Shown here piece after piece: positions 1 through 7,566 of a stretch of DNA of 64,000 nucleotides. The position numbers were made by a program, and so were the translations under genes. How positions within the stretch are numbered: the first letter of the stretch is position 1; every line of letters begins with the position of its first letter. The stretch spans positions 62,001 to 126,000 of the forward strand of contig CAZLOS010000001.1 of NCBI GenBank assembly GCA_964561215.1. Direction: 5' to 3'. The notes beneath the pieces were generated by a model. The model did no database searches, was not told the DNA's origin, and worked only from the letters and a program-made list of their open reading frames with translations. Source of the DNA: JAJFUV01 sp964561215 (lineage in GTDB: Bacteria; Acidobacteriota; Terriglobia; Bryobacterales; Bryobacteraceae).

Positions 1-99
1 CGGCAGTTCGCTAAACAGGTGCTCGATGCGGCGGAGGCGGAAGCTGCCTCGCTGGCCGGGCGCTATCTGGTGGAAGCCACCATCGAGTGGCTGGATTGA
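1..99 (+). CDS. C-terminal end of a small protein, possibly DUF503/YlxP (5' cut by window)
   Basis: Only the last 32 residues are visible, ending in VEATIEWLD and a TGA at 97-99. The rbfA start follows almost at once, so the two are probably co-transcribed. In many bacteria a small DUF503 (YlxP-like) protein is encoded between infB and rbfA, and its C-terminus is typically an alternating strand rich in acidic residues and Trp/Leu, which fits. The identification rests on position and length only; it could also be another small protein of the nusA-infB-rbfA cluster. Confidence 0.45.
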   Translation, partial: RQFAKQVLDAAEAEAASLAGRYLVEATIEWLD

Positions 100-102
100 T
101 GT

Positions 103-489
103 GTGCATATGGACCCTCACCGTATAGAGCGCATCTCGGAAGCGCTGAAAGAGGAATTGGCCGAGTTGATCGGCTATGAAATGGAAGACCCGCGCCTGGA
201 ACCGGTGCGTGTGGACGATGTGCGGCTCGCGCCGGACGCAAAGCGCGCCTTGGTGCTTGTCACCGTGCCGGGCGACGAAGAAGAGCAACAGGCCGCCCTG
301 GGCGCATTGATGGGCGCCTCGCACTACCTCCGGCGGGAACTCTCATCCCGCCTGCAACTCTATCATGTACCTGACCTTCACTTCGAAATGAGCCGGGATC
401 CCGCCGAAGTGGCCCGGATCGACCGGTTGTTCAAACGGGCCGAAAAGCAGCACCGGAAAATCGCGTCATCAGTTGAAAAAAACTCTTAG
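103..489 (+). CDS. rbfA: 30S ribosome-binding factor RbfA
   Basis: RbfA binds the 30S subunit during late maturation of the 16S rRNA 5' end and is needed for cold adaptation. The 128-residue product begins with the family pattern HRIERISEALKEELAELI, followed by the KH-like core (DPRLEPVRVDDVRLAPDAK...) and the C-terminal helix with LHFEMSRDPAEVARIDRLF. Length and order are normal. Either the GTG at 103 or the ATG at 109 could be used; the conserved region begins just after both. It follows the preceding small gene by 3 nt and is 12 nt from apbE. Confidence 0.95.
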   Translation: MHMDPHRIERISEALKEELAELIGYEMEDPRLEPVRVDDVRLAPDAKRALVLVTVPGDEEEQQAALGALMGASHYLRRELSSRLQLYHVPDLHFEMSRDPAEVARIDRLFKRAEKQHRKIASSVEKNS

Positions 490-501
490 AAACCCTTTCT
501 C

Positions 502-1479
502 ATGAAGCATTTTGTGCTACTTTTGTCTTTAGTGGCGTGGCTTGCCGCCGCGCCCGTGCATGCTGGCGAGCCGGTCCGCGTGGAGGCCAGCGTGGATGCC
601 ATGGGCTCCACCTACACGGTGGCGCTCTATGGCGAGAGCCGGGACAACCTGGAAGCTGTTGTAGAACAAGCGTTTGAGGAGGTTCGGCGGCTCGACCGGA
701 TGTTGTCCAACTATCGCCGCGACAGCGAATGGAGCGAAGTGAACCGGTTCGCTGCCCAGCGGCCGGTCCGGGTGACCCCGGAGCTTTTCCGGTTGCTGGA
801 GCGGTGCCTGGATTACAGCCGCCGCAGCGAAGGCGCCTTCGATGTTTCCGTGGGCCCTCTGATGAAAGTCTGGGGTTTTTACCGGGGTACCGGGCGCCTG
901 CCTGGGAAGCCGGAAGTGCGCAAGGCCCTGGAGGCGGTTGGCTACCGGCATGTGGTTCTGGATGCGCAGCATTACACCGTGCGCTTCGACCGGCCCGGTG
1001 TGGAACTGGATCCGGGCGGGATCGGCAAGGGTTATGCCGTGGACCGCATGGTGGAAGTGCTTCGTGAGAATGGAGTTACGAGCGGGCTGATCTCGGCCGG
1101 CTCGAGCAGTATTTATGCCCTGGGGACGCCGCCGGGCGCCCAGGGGTGGAAGGTGAGCGTCCGGCATCCGCGCGATAGCCGGCGGACGGTCGCTGAAGTT
1201 TATTTGAAGAACGAGTCCATGTCGACGTCGGGCAATTACGAGAAGTTCTTCCAGGCCAACGGGCGGATGTACAGCCATATCATGGATCCACGAACCGGGT
1301 ATCCCGCGCCGGGCATGCTCTCGGTCTCCGTGATTGCGCCCACTACGCTCGCGAGCGAAGCATGGACCAAGCCGATTTTCATAAACGGCCGCGCCTGGGC
1401 GGCCCGTAACAGACTGGAAGCGTCTCGGGCGTTTCTTTGTGAGGACAAGGCGGAATTGTCATGCGCGTGGCTCCAATGA
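502..1479 (+). CDS. apbE: FAD:protein FMN transferase, ApbE family, exported
   Basis: ApbE enzymes use FAD to attach FMN covalently to a Ser/Thr of target flavoproteins in the periplasm. The 325-residue product starts with a signal peptide ending near AAPVHAGEP. It shows the ApbE landmarks DAMGSTYTV, the LDRMLSNYRRDSEWSEVNR block, DPGGIGKGYAVD and the C-terminal HIMDPRTGYPA metal-binding loop near residue 260. The usual GGD-like stretch reads SAGSSSIYALG, a divergent version. It heads a haem gene run and overlaps hemE by 19 nt. The flavoprotein target is not evident from the neighbours. Confidence 0.88.
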   Translation: MKHFVLLLSLVAWLAAAPVHAGEPVRVEASVDAMGSTYTVALYGESRDNLEAVVEQAFEEVRRLDRMLSNYRRDSEWSEVNRFAAQRPVRVTPELFRLLERCLDYSRRSEGAFDVSVGPLMKVWGFYRGTGRLPGKPEVRKALEAVGYRHVVLDAQHYTVRFDRPGVELDPGGIGKGYAVDRMVEVLRENGVTSGLISAGSSSIYALGTPPGAQGWKVSVRHPRDSRRTVAEVYLKNESMSTSGNYEKFFQANGRMYSHIMDPRTGYPAPGMLSVSVIAPTTLASEAWTKPIFINGRAWAARNRLEASRAFLCEDKAELSCAWLQ

Positions 1480-2498
1480 GTAGCCGGTTTCTGGAAGCTT
1501 GCCGTCGCCGGCCCACCGATGTGCGACCGGTGTGGTTCATGAGGCAGGCGGGTCGATACTTGAAGCAGTACCGCGACATCCGCGCCAAGCACGGGATCCT
1601 GGACATCTGCAAGCAGCCGGAACTTGCCGCGGCGGTGACCTTGCAGCCCGTCGAGATTCTGGATGTCGACGCCGCCATCATCTTCGCCGATCTCCTGCTT
1701 CCCGTCGAGCCGATGGGCCTGAAGCTCAGGTTTGTGAGCGGCGAAGGGCCGGTGATCGGCAACCCGGTGCGGACCAGCGAAGACGTGGACGCGCTCTCGA
1801 TTTCCAATACGGACGATCTTGGTTACGTGGGCGACGCCATCCGCCAGGTGGTGGGAGCGCTGGCCGGAAAGGTCCCCGTCATCGGTTTCGTCGGCGCGCC
1901 GTTCACCCTCGCCAGTTACATGATCGAGGGCGGTGCTTCCAAGACGTTCCTGCGCACCAAGCAGATGATGTACTCGAACGAGACGCTGTGGCGGCGCCTG
2001 ATGGGCAAGATCGTCGACGTGCTCGGCCCGTTCGGCATGCTGCAGGTAGCCGCAGGTGCGCGCGCAATCCAGGTTTTCGACAGTTGGGTGGGCGCGCTCG
2101 GGCCCGACGATTACGTGCGCTTCGTGGCGCCGTACTCGCGCGCACTCATCGAGCGGCTGCGCTCCACCGGCGTTCCGGTGATCCACTTCGGTACCGGAGC
2201 GGCCGGTTTCTTCCGCGAATTGCATGCCGCTGGCGGCGACGTCATGGGCGTCGACTGGCGGGTCAACATCGACCAGGCGTGGATGGACATCAGCTACCGC
2301 TCCGCCATCCAGGGCAACCTGGACCCGGCGGCGCTCCTGGCTCCGCTGCCCGAACTCAAGATGCGCATCCACGAGCTGCTGAAACGCACCGGAGCCCGTC
2401 CCGGACACATCTTCAACCTAGGCCACGGAATTCTGCCGGAAACGCCGGTGGATCACGTGAAGGCCGCCGTGGAGATGGTCCGGGAGTTCCGCCCATGA
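1461..2498 (+). CDS. hemE: Uroporphyrinogen decarboxylase HemE
   Basis: HemE removes four acetate carboxyls from uroporphyrinogen III to give coproporphyrinogen III. The 345-residue product carries the N-terminal RPVWFMRQAGRYLKQY signature, IIFADLLLPVEPMG with the catalytic Asp, the VIGFVGAPFTLASYMIEGG segment and C-terminal FNLGHGILPETPVDHV. The start at 1461 has an AAGGCGG-like site upstream; an ATG at 1476 overlaps the apbE stop as ATGA and gives the more typical N-terminus MSSRFLEACR, so the true start may be there. Its stop overlaps the hemH start (ATGA at 2495). Confidence 0.96.
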   Translation: MRVAPMSSRFLEACRRRPTDVRPVWFMRQAGRYLKQYRDIRAKHGILDICKQPELAAAVTLQPVEILDVDAAIIFADLLLPVEPMGLKLRFVSGEGPVIGNPVRTSEDVDALSISNTDDLGYVGDAIRQVVGALAGKVPVIGFVGAPFTLASYMIEGGASKTFLRTKQMMYSNETLWRRLMGKIVDVLGPFGMLQVAAGARAIQVFDSWVGALGPDDYVRFVAPYSRALIERLRSTGVPVIHFGTGAAGFFRELHAAGGDVMGVDWRVNIDQAWMDISYRSAIQGNLDPAALLAPLPELKMRIHELLKRTGARPGHIFNLGHGILPETPVDHVKAAVEMVREFRP

Positions 2499-3376
2499 GT
2501 CTTGCCGTGCTCCTTCTGGCGCATGGAGCACCCGAACGCGTCGAGGATGTGGAACCGTACCTGGGCTATGTGCGCCCGGGACGCCCGCTCCCGCCCCGTG
2601 TCCTCGAGGAAATCAAGCGCCGCTATGTGTTGATCGGCGGCGGTTCGCCCCTACTCGCCTGTACGCGGCGGCAGGCCGAGGCCCTCCAGGCGCGCCTGTC
2701 TGTCCCGGTGTACTTCGGTATGCGCAACTGGCATCCGTTTATCCAAGACACGATGGCGCGTATGCAGGCCGAAGGCATCCGGTGGATCGTGGCGATGTGT
2801 CTCGCTCCCCAATACTCCAAACTCAGCGTCGGCTTCTATTTCCGCCGCGTCCAGGAAGCCAAGGTGGCGTTGGGTTACGACGCCGAGATCGTATGGACGC
2901 AAAGCTTCCACGACCATCCCTTGCTGATCGCCGCTTTCGCCGGGAGACTCGCCCCGCTGCTGCCCGCCGAGCGGGTGCTGTTCACCGCCCACAGCCTGCC
3001 TGAGAAGATTCTTGAGCGGGGCGACCGCTACGATGCCGAGACGCGGACAACCGCCCGCCTGGTGGCGGCGAAGTTGGGACTCCCCGAGTACGACTTTGCT
3101 TACCAGAGCCAGGGGATGACGGACGAAAAATGGCTCGGCCCCACGGTGGAATCGCGTCTCGACGCGTACGCCGCGGAAGGGGTGAAGCGCGTAGCGATCG
3201 CGCCCATCGGCTTTGTGTCCGATCATGTCGAAGTGGTTTACGACGTGGATATCCTGTTCCATGATTACGCAGCCGCGCGCGGCATCGAGATTGCTCGCGC
3301 CGGCTCACTGAACGATTCCGAGACGTTCATCGCCGCGCTGGCCGAAGTCGCGGCCGGGAGGCTGAGGAGAAACTGA
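2495..3376 (+). CDS. hemH: Ferrochelatase HemH (proto- or coproporphyrin type)
   Basis: Ferrochelatase inserts Fe2+ into a porphyrin. The start ATG lies in the hemE stop (ATGA), giving 293 residues, somewhat short for the family (about 310-340). Visible motifs are LAHGAPERVEDVEPYL at the N-terminus, IKRRYVLIGGGSPLL, the catalytic His in FTAHSLPEKIL (about residue 167), YQSQGMTDEKWLGP, and the second active-site region IGFVSDHVEVVYDVD with its conserved Glu. The reading frame is open far upstream, but the N-terminal family motif fixes the start at 2495. Sequence alone does not decide whether the substrate is proto- or coproporphyrin. Confidence 0.93.
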   Translation: MSLAVLLLAHGAPERVEDVEPYLGYVRPGRPLPPRVLEEIKRRYVLIGGGSPLLACTRRQAEALQARLSVPVYFGMRNWHPFIQDTMARMQAEGIRWIVAMCLAPQYSKLSVGFYFRRVQEAKVALGYDAEIVWTQSFHDHPLLIAAFAGRLAPLLPAERVLFTAHSLPEKILERGDRYDAETRTTARLVAAKLGLPEYDFAYQSQGMTDEKWLGPTVESRLDAYAAEGVKRVAIAPIGFVSDHVEVVYDVDILFHDYAAARGIEIARAGSLNDSETFIAALAEVAAGRLRRN

Positions 3377-3377
3377 C

Positions 3378-4745
3378 ATGAGCCGCGTCATCATTGTCGG
3401 TGGAGGCATCTCGGGAATCTCGACGGCCTACTATCTTTCGAAACGCGGCATCCCCTCGACGTTGGTGGAAAAGCAGGACCGGCTGGGCGGCGTCATACAT
3501 ACCGAAACCGTCCAGGGCTGCGTCATCGAGAGTGGTCCGGACAGCTTCATCGCTATCAAGCCCTGGGCGCTCGATCTGATCGACGAGTTGGGGTTGTCGG
3601 ACGAAGTCATCGGTTCGAACGACCACCTGCGCGTTACCTACCTGCTGCGACGCGGGCGTCTGCTGCCGCTGCCCGACGGCCTGATGCTTATGGTGCCGAC
3701 CAAACTGGGCCCCATGATCTCGACGCGGCTGTTGGGATGGCCCACCAAAATCCACATGGGGCTCGAGATGCTGCGGAAGCCTCCGCGCGAGCCGATGCCG
3801 GACCGCTCGGTGGCCGATTTCATACGCGACCACTACGGGCAGGAGACCGTGGACTACCTGGCCGAGCCGCTGCTGGCCGGCGTCTACGGCGGCGATCCGG
3901 AAGCGCTCAGCGTCCGGAGCGTGCTCACCCGGTTCGTCGAACTGGAGGCGAAGTACGGCAGCCTGAGCCGCGGCGTGCTGGCGGAAATGCGGCGCGCGCA
4001 CGGCGCAACAGGCAAGGCGGCCTTGTTTCGTACTTTGAAGCGGGGCCTCGGCGCGCTGGTGGAAGCGGCCACCGCCGCCACGGGCGATGCCATGACGCGC
4101 GTACGCGGCTCGGCCGAAACCATTGAACCGGCCGACGGCGGATACCGGGTGCGCGTCAACGGGGAGTGGATGGAAGCCCGGCACGTGGTGATCGCCGCAC
4201 AAGCATATCAAGCCGCGGAACTCGTGGAGGGACTGGATGCCGAGCTGGCGCGTGACCTTGCGGCGGTTCCATACAGCTCGTCCACCGTCGTGTCGCTCGG
4301 ATACCGCAAAGCGAGCTTCCCGCACCCTCTCAACGGGTTCGGATTCCTGGTCCCCAAGCGCGAGCGCGGCCGGATGATGGCCTGTACCTGGGTGGGAACG
4401 AAATTCTCGCATCGATCCGCGGACGACTACGTCTTGCTGCGGTGTTTTCTGGGCGGCGACGCCTCGATGCACGATAGCGACGAAATCATTGCCGCCGCCG
4501 TGCGCCAGGAAATACACCGCATCATGGGCGTGGGCGTCGAGCCCGTGTTCGTGCGTGTGGCGCGCTGGTCGCGCTCGATGGCGCAATACACCGTCGGGCA
4601 CCAGGAGCGCGTCAAGCGAATCGAAGAACGCATGGCGCGGCTGCCGGGCCTGCACCTGGCCGGCAACGGCTACCACGGCATCGGCGTGCCGGATTGCATC
4701 CGCATGGGCCGGGACGCTGCGGCACGCATCGCCCGCGGCGCCTGA
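3378..4745 (+). CDS. hemG: Oxygen-dependent protoporphyrinogen/coproporphyrinogen oxidase
   Basis: This FAD enzyme oxidises the porphyrinogen ring, the step next to ferrochelatase. The 455-residue product begins with a Rossmann FAD motif (IIVGGGISGISTAYYLSKRG, then VEKQDRLGGVIHTE) and ends with HLAGNGYHGIGVPDCIRMG, the C-terminal FAD-contact region of the HemY/PPOX family. The start lies 1 nt after the hemH stop, so hemE-hemH-hemG read as one operon. It is the HemY-type enzyme, not the flavodoxin-like HemG of enterobacteria. In organisms using the coproporphyrin route the same family is named CgoX. Confidence 0.93.
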   Translation: MSRVIIVGGGISGISTAYYLSKRGIPSTLVEKQDRLGGVIHTETVQGCVIESGPDSFIAIKPWALDLIDELGLSDEVIGSNDHLRVTYLLRRGRLLPLPDGLMLMVPTKLGPMISTRLLGWPTKIHMGLEMLRKPPREPMPDRSVADFIRDHYGQETVDYLAEPLLAGVYGGDPEALSVRSVLTRFVELEAKYGSLSRGVLAEMRRAHGATGKAALFRTLKRGLGALVEAATAATGDAMTRVRGSAETIEPADGGYRVRVNGEWMEARHVVIAAQAYQAAELVEGLDAELARDLAAVPYSSSTVVSLGYRKASFPHPLNGFGFLVPKRERGRMMACTWVGTKFSHRSADDYVLLRCFLGGDASMHDSDEIIAAAVRQEIHRIMGVGVEPVFVRVARWSRSMAQYTVGHQERVKRIEERMARLPGLHLAGNGYHGIGVPDCIRMGRDAAARIARGA

Positions 4746-4760
4746 AGTGCGAGGCCCGCT

Positions 4761-5333
4761 TTACCGCCGCATCACCACGGTAAATCCGCCGGGCGCCAGT
4801 TCCAGCCGTTCAATCCGGTGGTGCAACGCGAATGGCTGGCCTAAGCAGATATCATGGCTGTAGCTTTGCGCGAAGTGCCGCATGATGAAATCCACCAGCA
4901 CGTTGGGCACCGGCACGCCGGACAAATCCAGTCTATCCAGGTAGATCGTGGCCCGGCCGCCGCCCGATTCCATGCGGATCGCCGCGCCCACCGTCTTCCA
5001 TCCTTCGAACATCTTCGTGAACAACCACCCCGGCGGCGAGCCGCGCGCCTGGAGAAGCTTGACGAAGTTCACGCTGGCTCCGCCCGTCGCCCGCCCGTAG
5101 CCCAACTCGACGTGGGCGCCATTCACGCCGCCGGGGATGATCTGGATGGCCTCCTCATTCAGAAAGGCGTCGATCTGAGGCTTGCTGAACACGATGCGCG
5201 AGCCAGGCGCCGCCTTGCCGTCGACGATCATGGCGGCCTTCTGCTTGAACTGCGCGTAACTTGGGCTGGCGGAGGCGGGCGGGAGAATTGCCGCCAGGGC
5301 GCACACCAGGAAGATTCGACGCATCTCCCTCAT
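4761..5333 (-). CDS. Secreted protein of unknown function
   Basis: The 190-residue product has a signal peptide (MRRIFLVCALAAILPPASASPSYAQ) and then an alternating-strand body: RIVFSKPQIDAFLNEEAIQIIPGGVNGAHVELGYG, later GGGRATIYLDRLDLSGVPVPN, and a hydrophobic end ERLELAPGGFTVVMRR. This pattern (short strands, an N-terminal helix that ends in an 'inhibitor of residues left' style lipid pocket) is loosely like LmeA/DUF2993-type lipid-binding proteins, but I cannot confirm it. A TATAAT lies immediately at the start (5334-5339). It converges with hemG and is divergent from the SYLF gene. Confidence 0.7.
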   Translation of the reverse strand: MREMRRIFLVCALAAILPPASASPSYAQFKQKAAMIVDGKAAPGSRIVFSKPQIDAFLNEEAIQIIPGGVNGAHVELGYGRATGGASVNFVKLLQARGSPPGWLFTKMFEGWKTVGAAIRMESGGGRATIYLDRLDLSGVPVPNVLVDFIMRHFAQSYSHDICLGQPFALHHRIERLELAPGGFTVVMRR

Positions 5334-5386
5334 TATAGAAACCCGGTGCGCGAGGATGCCGTCCGTGGCATTATGGAGGAACGGAG

Positions 5387-6064
5387 ATGAAGATGAAACT
5401 GACAGTTCTTGCTGCTCTGCCGTTGTGTTCGATGCTGCTGCTGGCCGAGTCCGACAGTGAAAAGCGCCTGGACGCCGCGGCGGGCGTTTTCTCCGAGGTG
5501 ATGGGTACGCCGGACAAGTCCATTCCCCAGGGCCTGCTCGACAAGGCTCAATGCGCCATCGTCATTCCCGGTCTTAAGAAAGGCGCGTTCATTTTCGGCG
5601 CCAAGTACGGCAAGGGCTACGCGAGTTGCCGCAAGCAGAGTGGAACCGGCTGGGGGGCGCCCGGAACCGTGAAGATCGAGGGCGGCAGCTTTGGCTTTCA
5701 GATCGGAGGATCTGAAACTGATGTTATCATGCTGATTATGAACGAGCGCGGAATGAACCGGCTGCTGTCCAGCAAATTCACCCTGGGCGCGGACGCCTCG
5801 GTGGCGGCCGGGCCGGTGGGACGGACTACCGATGCCCAAACCGACGCGTTCATGACCGCGGAGATTCTCTCCTGGTCCCGGAGCCGGGGAGTCTTCGCCG
5901 GAGTGTCCCTGCAAGGCGCGACGCTGCGGCAGGACCTGGATGGCAACAAGGAACTCTACGGCAAACCTTACCAGAACCGCGATATCGTCTTAGGAAATAC
6001 CGCTGTTCCTCAGGCCGCCAACAGGCTCATCGATCTGCTCAACAGGTATTCGGGACGCAAGTAG
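5387..6064 (+). CDS. SYLF (Ysc84-like) lipid-binding domain protein, exported
   Basis: SYLF/Ysc84 domains bind phosphoinositides in eukaryotes; in bacteria they are exported proteins of unclear role. The 225-residue product has a signal peptide (LTVLAALPLCSMLLLAES) followed by the whole SYLF domain: IPQGLLDKAQCAIVIPGLKK, GAFIFGAKYGKGYASCR, GGSFGFQIGGSETDVIMLIMN, LGADASVAAGPVGRTTDA, and the RSRGVFAGVSLQGATLRQD block. A GGAGG site lies about 6 nt before the ATG. It stands alone between two minus-strand genes. Confidence 0.9.
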   Translation: MKMKLTVLAALPLCSMLLLAESDSEKRLDAAAGVFSEVMGTPDKSIPQGLLDKAQCAIVIPGLKKGAFIFGAKYGKGYASCRKQSGTGWGAPGTVKIEGGSFGFQIGGSETDVIMLIMNERGMNRLLSSKFTLGADASVAAGPVGRTTDAQTDAFMTAEILSWSRSRGVFAGVSLQGATLRQDLDGNKELYGKPYQNRDIVLGNTAVPQAANRLIDLLNRYSGRK

Positions 6065-6085
6065 AACGGACGGCCGCCAGGGGCG

Positions 6086-6304
6086 CTACTTGTGACGGTA
6101 GGTGATGCGCCCCTTGGTGAGATCGTAAGGCGACATTTCGAGGGTGACCCGGTCTCCCGCCAGCACTCGGATGCGGTTCTTGCGCAGTTTGCCGGCCAGA
6201 TGGGCCAGAATCGTCCGCTCTTCATCAAGCTGTACGCTGAACAAACCACTCGGGAACTTTTCAACCACGGTTCCCACTACTTCAATACAATCTTCCTTAC
6301 TCAT
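6086..6304 (-). CDS. infA: Translation initiation factor IF-1
   Basis: IF-1 occupies the ribosomal A site during initiation. The 72-residue protein is a complete S1/OB-fold IF-1: MSKEDCIEVVGTVVEKFPSG, FSVQLDEERTILAHLAGKLRKN, and RVLAGDRVTLEMSPYDLTKG ending RITYRHK. The ribosome-binding site AAAGGAGG is strong and lies 3-4 nt before the ATG. It is monocistronic here; the next gene upstream is on the far side of a 125-nt gap. Confidence 0.97.
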   Translation of the reverse strand: MSKEDCIEVVGTVVEKFPSGLFSVQLDEERTILAHLAGKLRKNRIRVLAGDRVTLEMSPYDLTKGRITYRHK

Positions 6305-6406
6305 TGTCCTCCTTTAATGATATTGACTACCACCTGGGCAACGGCCCAACGGCCTCATGCAACCCTTTAGAGATATTGCCTGAGATTTGGCCGGGAGTCA
6401 ATCGGG

Positions 6407-6424
6407 GGGGCGGTGCTCCGCCCC
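6407..6424 (-). terminator. GC hairpin after the AraC-type gene
   Basis: A perfect 7-bp stem (GGGGCGG / CCGCCCC) with a TGCT loop lies directly downstream of the AraC-type gene on its strand. There is no clear U-tract, so it may be a weak or factor-assisted terminator. Confidence 0.4.
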
Positions 6425-6429
6425 ACCGC

Positions 6430-7371
6430 TCATGCCGGCTCGATGGGCACGCAGATGTCCATCACGAAGTGATTCGCGTCGGGGCGATTGCCCAGTTCGG
6501 TCAGATAGACTTCGATTGCCGGCATGCTTGCCGGCACGAATCCGGACTCCGGCAGCCACTCGCCGAAGATGGCTTTGTAGGCTCCGAGAATGCCTTCGCC
6601 CGGTCCTACATAACGCGCTTTCGCCACACGACGCGCGGGCAGTTCCATGATACTGACCTGATTGTCGATGCGCGTGTTGGCGTCGATGGCGATGCAGGCG
6701 TCATAGCGCAGTTTCTCGGCCGGCGTCACTTCCGGATCGCCGTGACTGATGCTGAACAACATTCTCCCCGGCGTGAGCAACCCGCGCGGGCCGGCCCAGC
6801 GGCAAAGCGCTTCCCATGCCCGTGTAGCCGCCGGACCATAGGCTCCCGCGCGCCGTATGTAGACGGCACGCACTGCCGGCATGTCTTCGATTCGCACTTC
6901 CATTTGTTCCTCCTGGATATCGCCGGGCCGTCTTGAGACCCAGCTAGGGAGAGCATAGCGAGAGGAACCTCCGGAAGCTTGCGGTTCCTTGCCGGGCGCT
7001 TGATCGATTTTGCGATTCGCTTTGCGGTTCTTGCGCCACTGGCTGGCGGTCATGGAGAAGCGTTCCCGGAAGGCGCGTGCGAACACAGCCGGGCTGGTGA
7101 AACCGTTGCCCAGAGCGATCTCGGTGACGCTGAAGTGCGGGTGGGATATCAAGTCCGAAGCGGCGCTTTCCAGACGCAGGCGGCGTACGAAAGCGGCCAC
7201 CGGCTCGCCAACCATGGCGGTGAAGACGCGGTGGAAATGAAAGGGTGAAAAAGCCGCCTGGCGCGCCACAATATCCAGCGAAATGTCCTCGTTCAGATGC
7301 TGCTGGATGTAGTCCATGGCGCGATTGATGCGCCGTTCGTAATCGAGCCGCGAAGAAGATCTCAGGTCCAC
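6430..7371 (-). CDS. AraC-family transcriptional regulator with GyrI-like effector domain
   Basis: The 313-residue protein has an N-terminal AraC DNA-binding domain with two helix-turn-helices (RAMDYIQQHLNEDISLDIVARQAAFSPFHFHRVF, then FSVTEIALGNGFTSPAVFARAFRERF) and, after a basic linker, a C-terminal GyrI-like/SOUL-type small-molecule domain (VRIEDMPAVRAVYIRRAGAYG ... PARRVAKARYVGPGEGI). This is the Rob/BmrR-like layout in which the C-terminal domain senses a ligand. The target and ligand are unknown. No co-directional gene is adjacent. Confidence 0.9.
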   Translation of the reverse strand: MDLRSSSRLDYERRINRAMDYIQQHLNEDISLDIVARQAAFSPFHFHRVFTAMVGEPVAAFVRRLRLESAASDLISHPHFSVTEIALGNGFTSPAVFARAFRERFSMTASQWRKNRKANRKIDQAPGKEPQASGGSSRYALPSWVSRRPGDIQEEQMEVRIEDMPAVRAVYIRRAGAYGPAATRAWEALCRWAGPRGLLTPGRMLFSISHGDPEVTPAEKLRYDACIAIDANTRIDNQVSIMELPARRVAKARYVGPGEGILGAYKAIFGEWLPESGFVPASMPAIEVYLTELGNRPDANHFVMDICVPIEPA

Positions 7372-7443
7372 AGGGTGCTGTTGGTAGCGTAGCGCATTCG
7401 TTCGGCGGCGTGCATTCCGCGCCGAGGTGCCCGAACTAGCCGG

Positions 7444-7566
7444 ATGTCAACCGGTATGAATGATGACAGCGGCAGGATGATCTCGCTCAAACGCAGCCTC
7501 GATGAGTTCGAGTCGATCGAGCATCTACACACGGCGACGATGGAAGCTCTACTCGCCGCGCTGGAG
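7444..7566 (+). pseudogene. 5' remnant of a second GGDEF gene
   Basis: From the ATG at 7456 this stretch reads MNDDSGRMISLKRSLDEF..., nearly the same as the N-terminus of the intact GGDEF gene at 9930 (31 of 37 residues identical, most base differences silent). Similarity stops near 7560-7570, where the 3' end of the broken barrel gene on the other strand begins. The silent bias shows both copies were once under protein-level selection. The rest of this copy is absent from the window. Confidence 0.75.

Noticed and set aside
1236..2408. Long minus-strand frame (390 codons) opposite apbE/hemE
   Set aside because: It runs through two well-supported genes and shows no domain; long antisense frames are common in high-GC DNA.
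1499..2494. Long plus-strand extension upstream of hemH in the hemE region
   Set aside because: The frame is a shadow of hemE; HemH's family N-terminus begins at 2495.
3327..4676. Minus-strand frame of 449 codons opposite the porphyrinogen oxidase
   Set aside because: No signal, domain or ribosome-binding site; hemG on the plus strand is certain.
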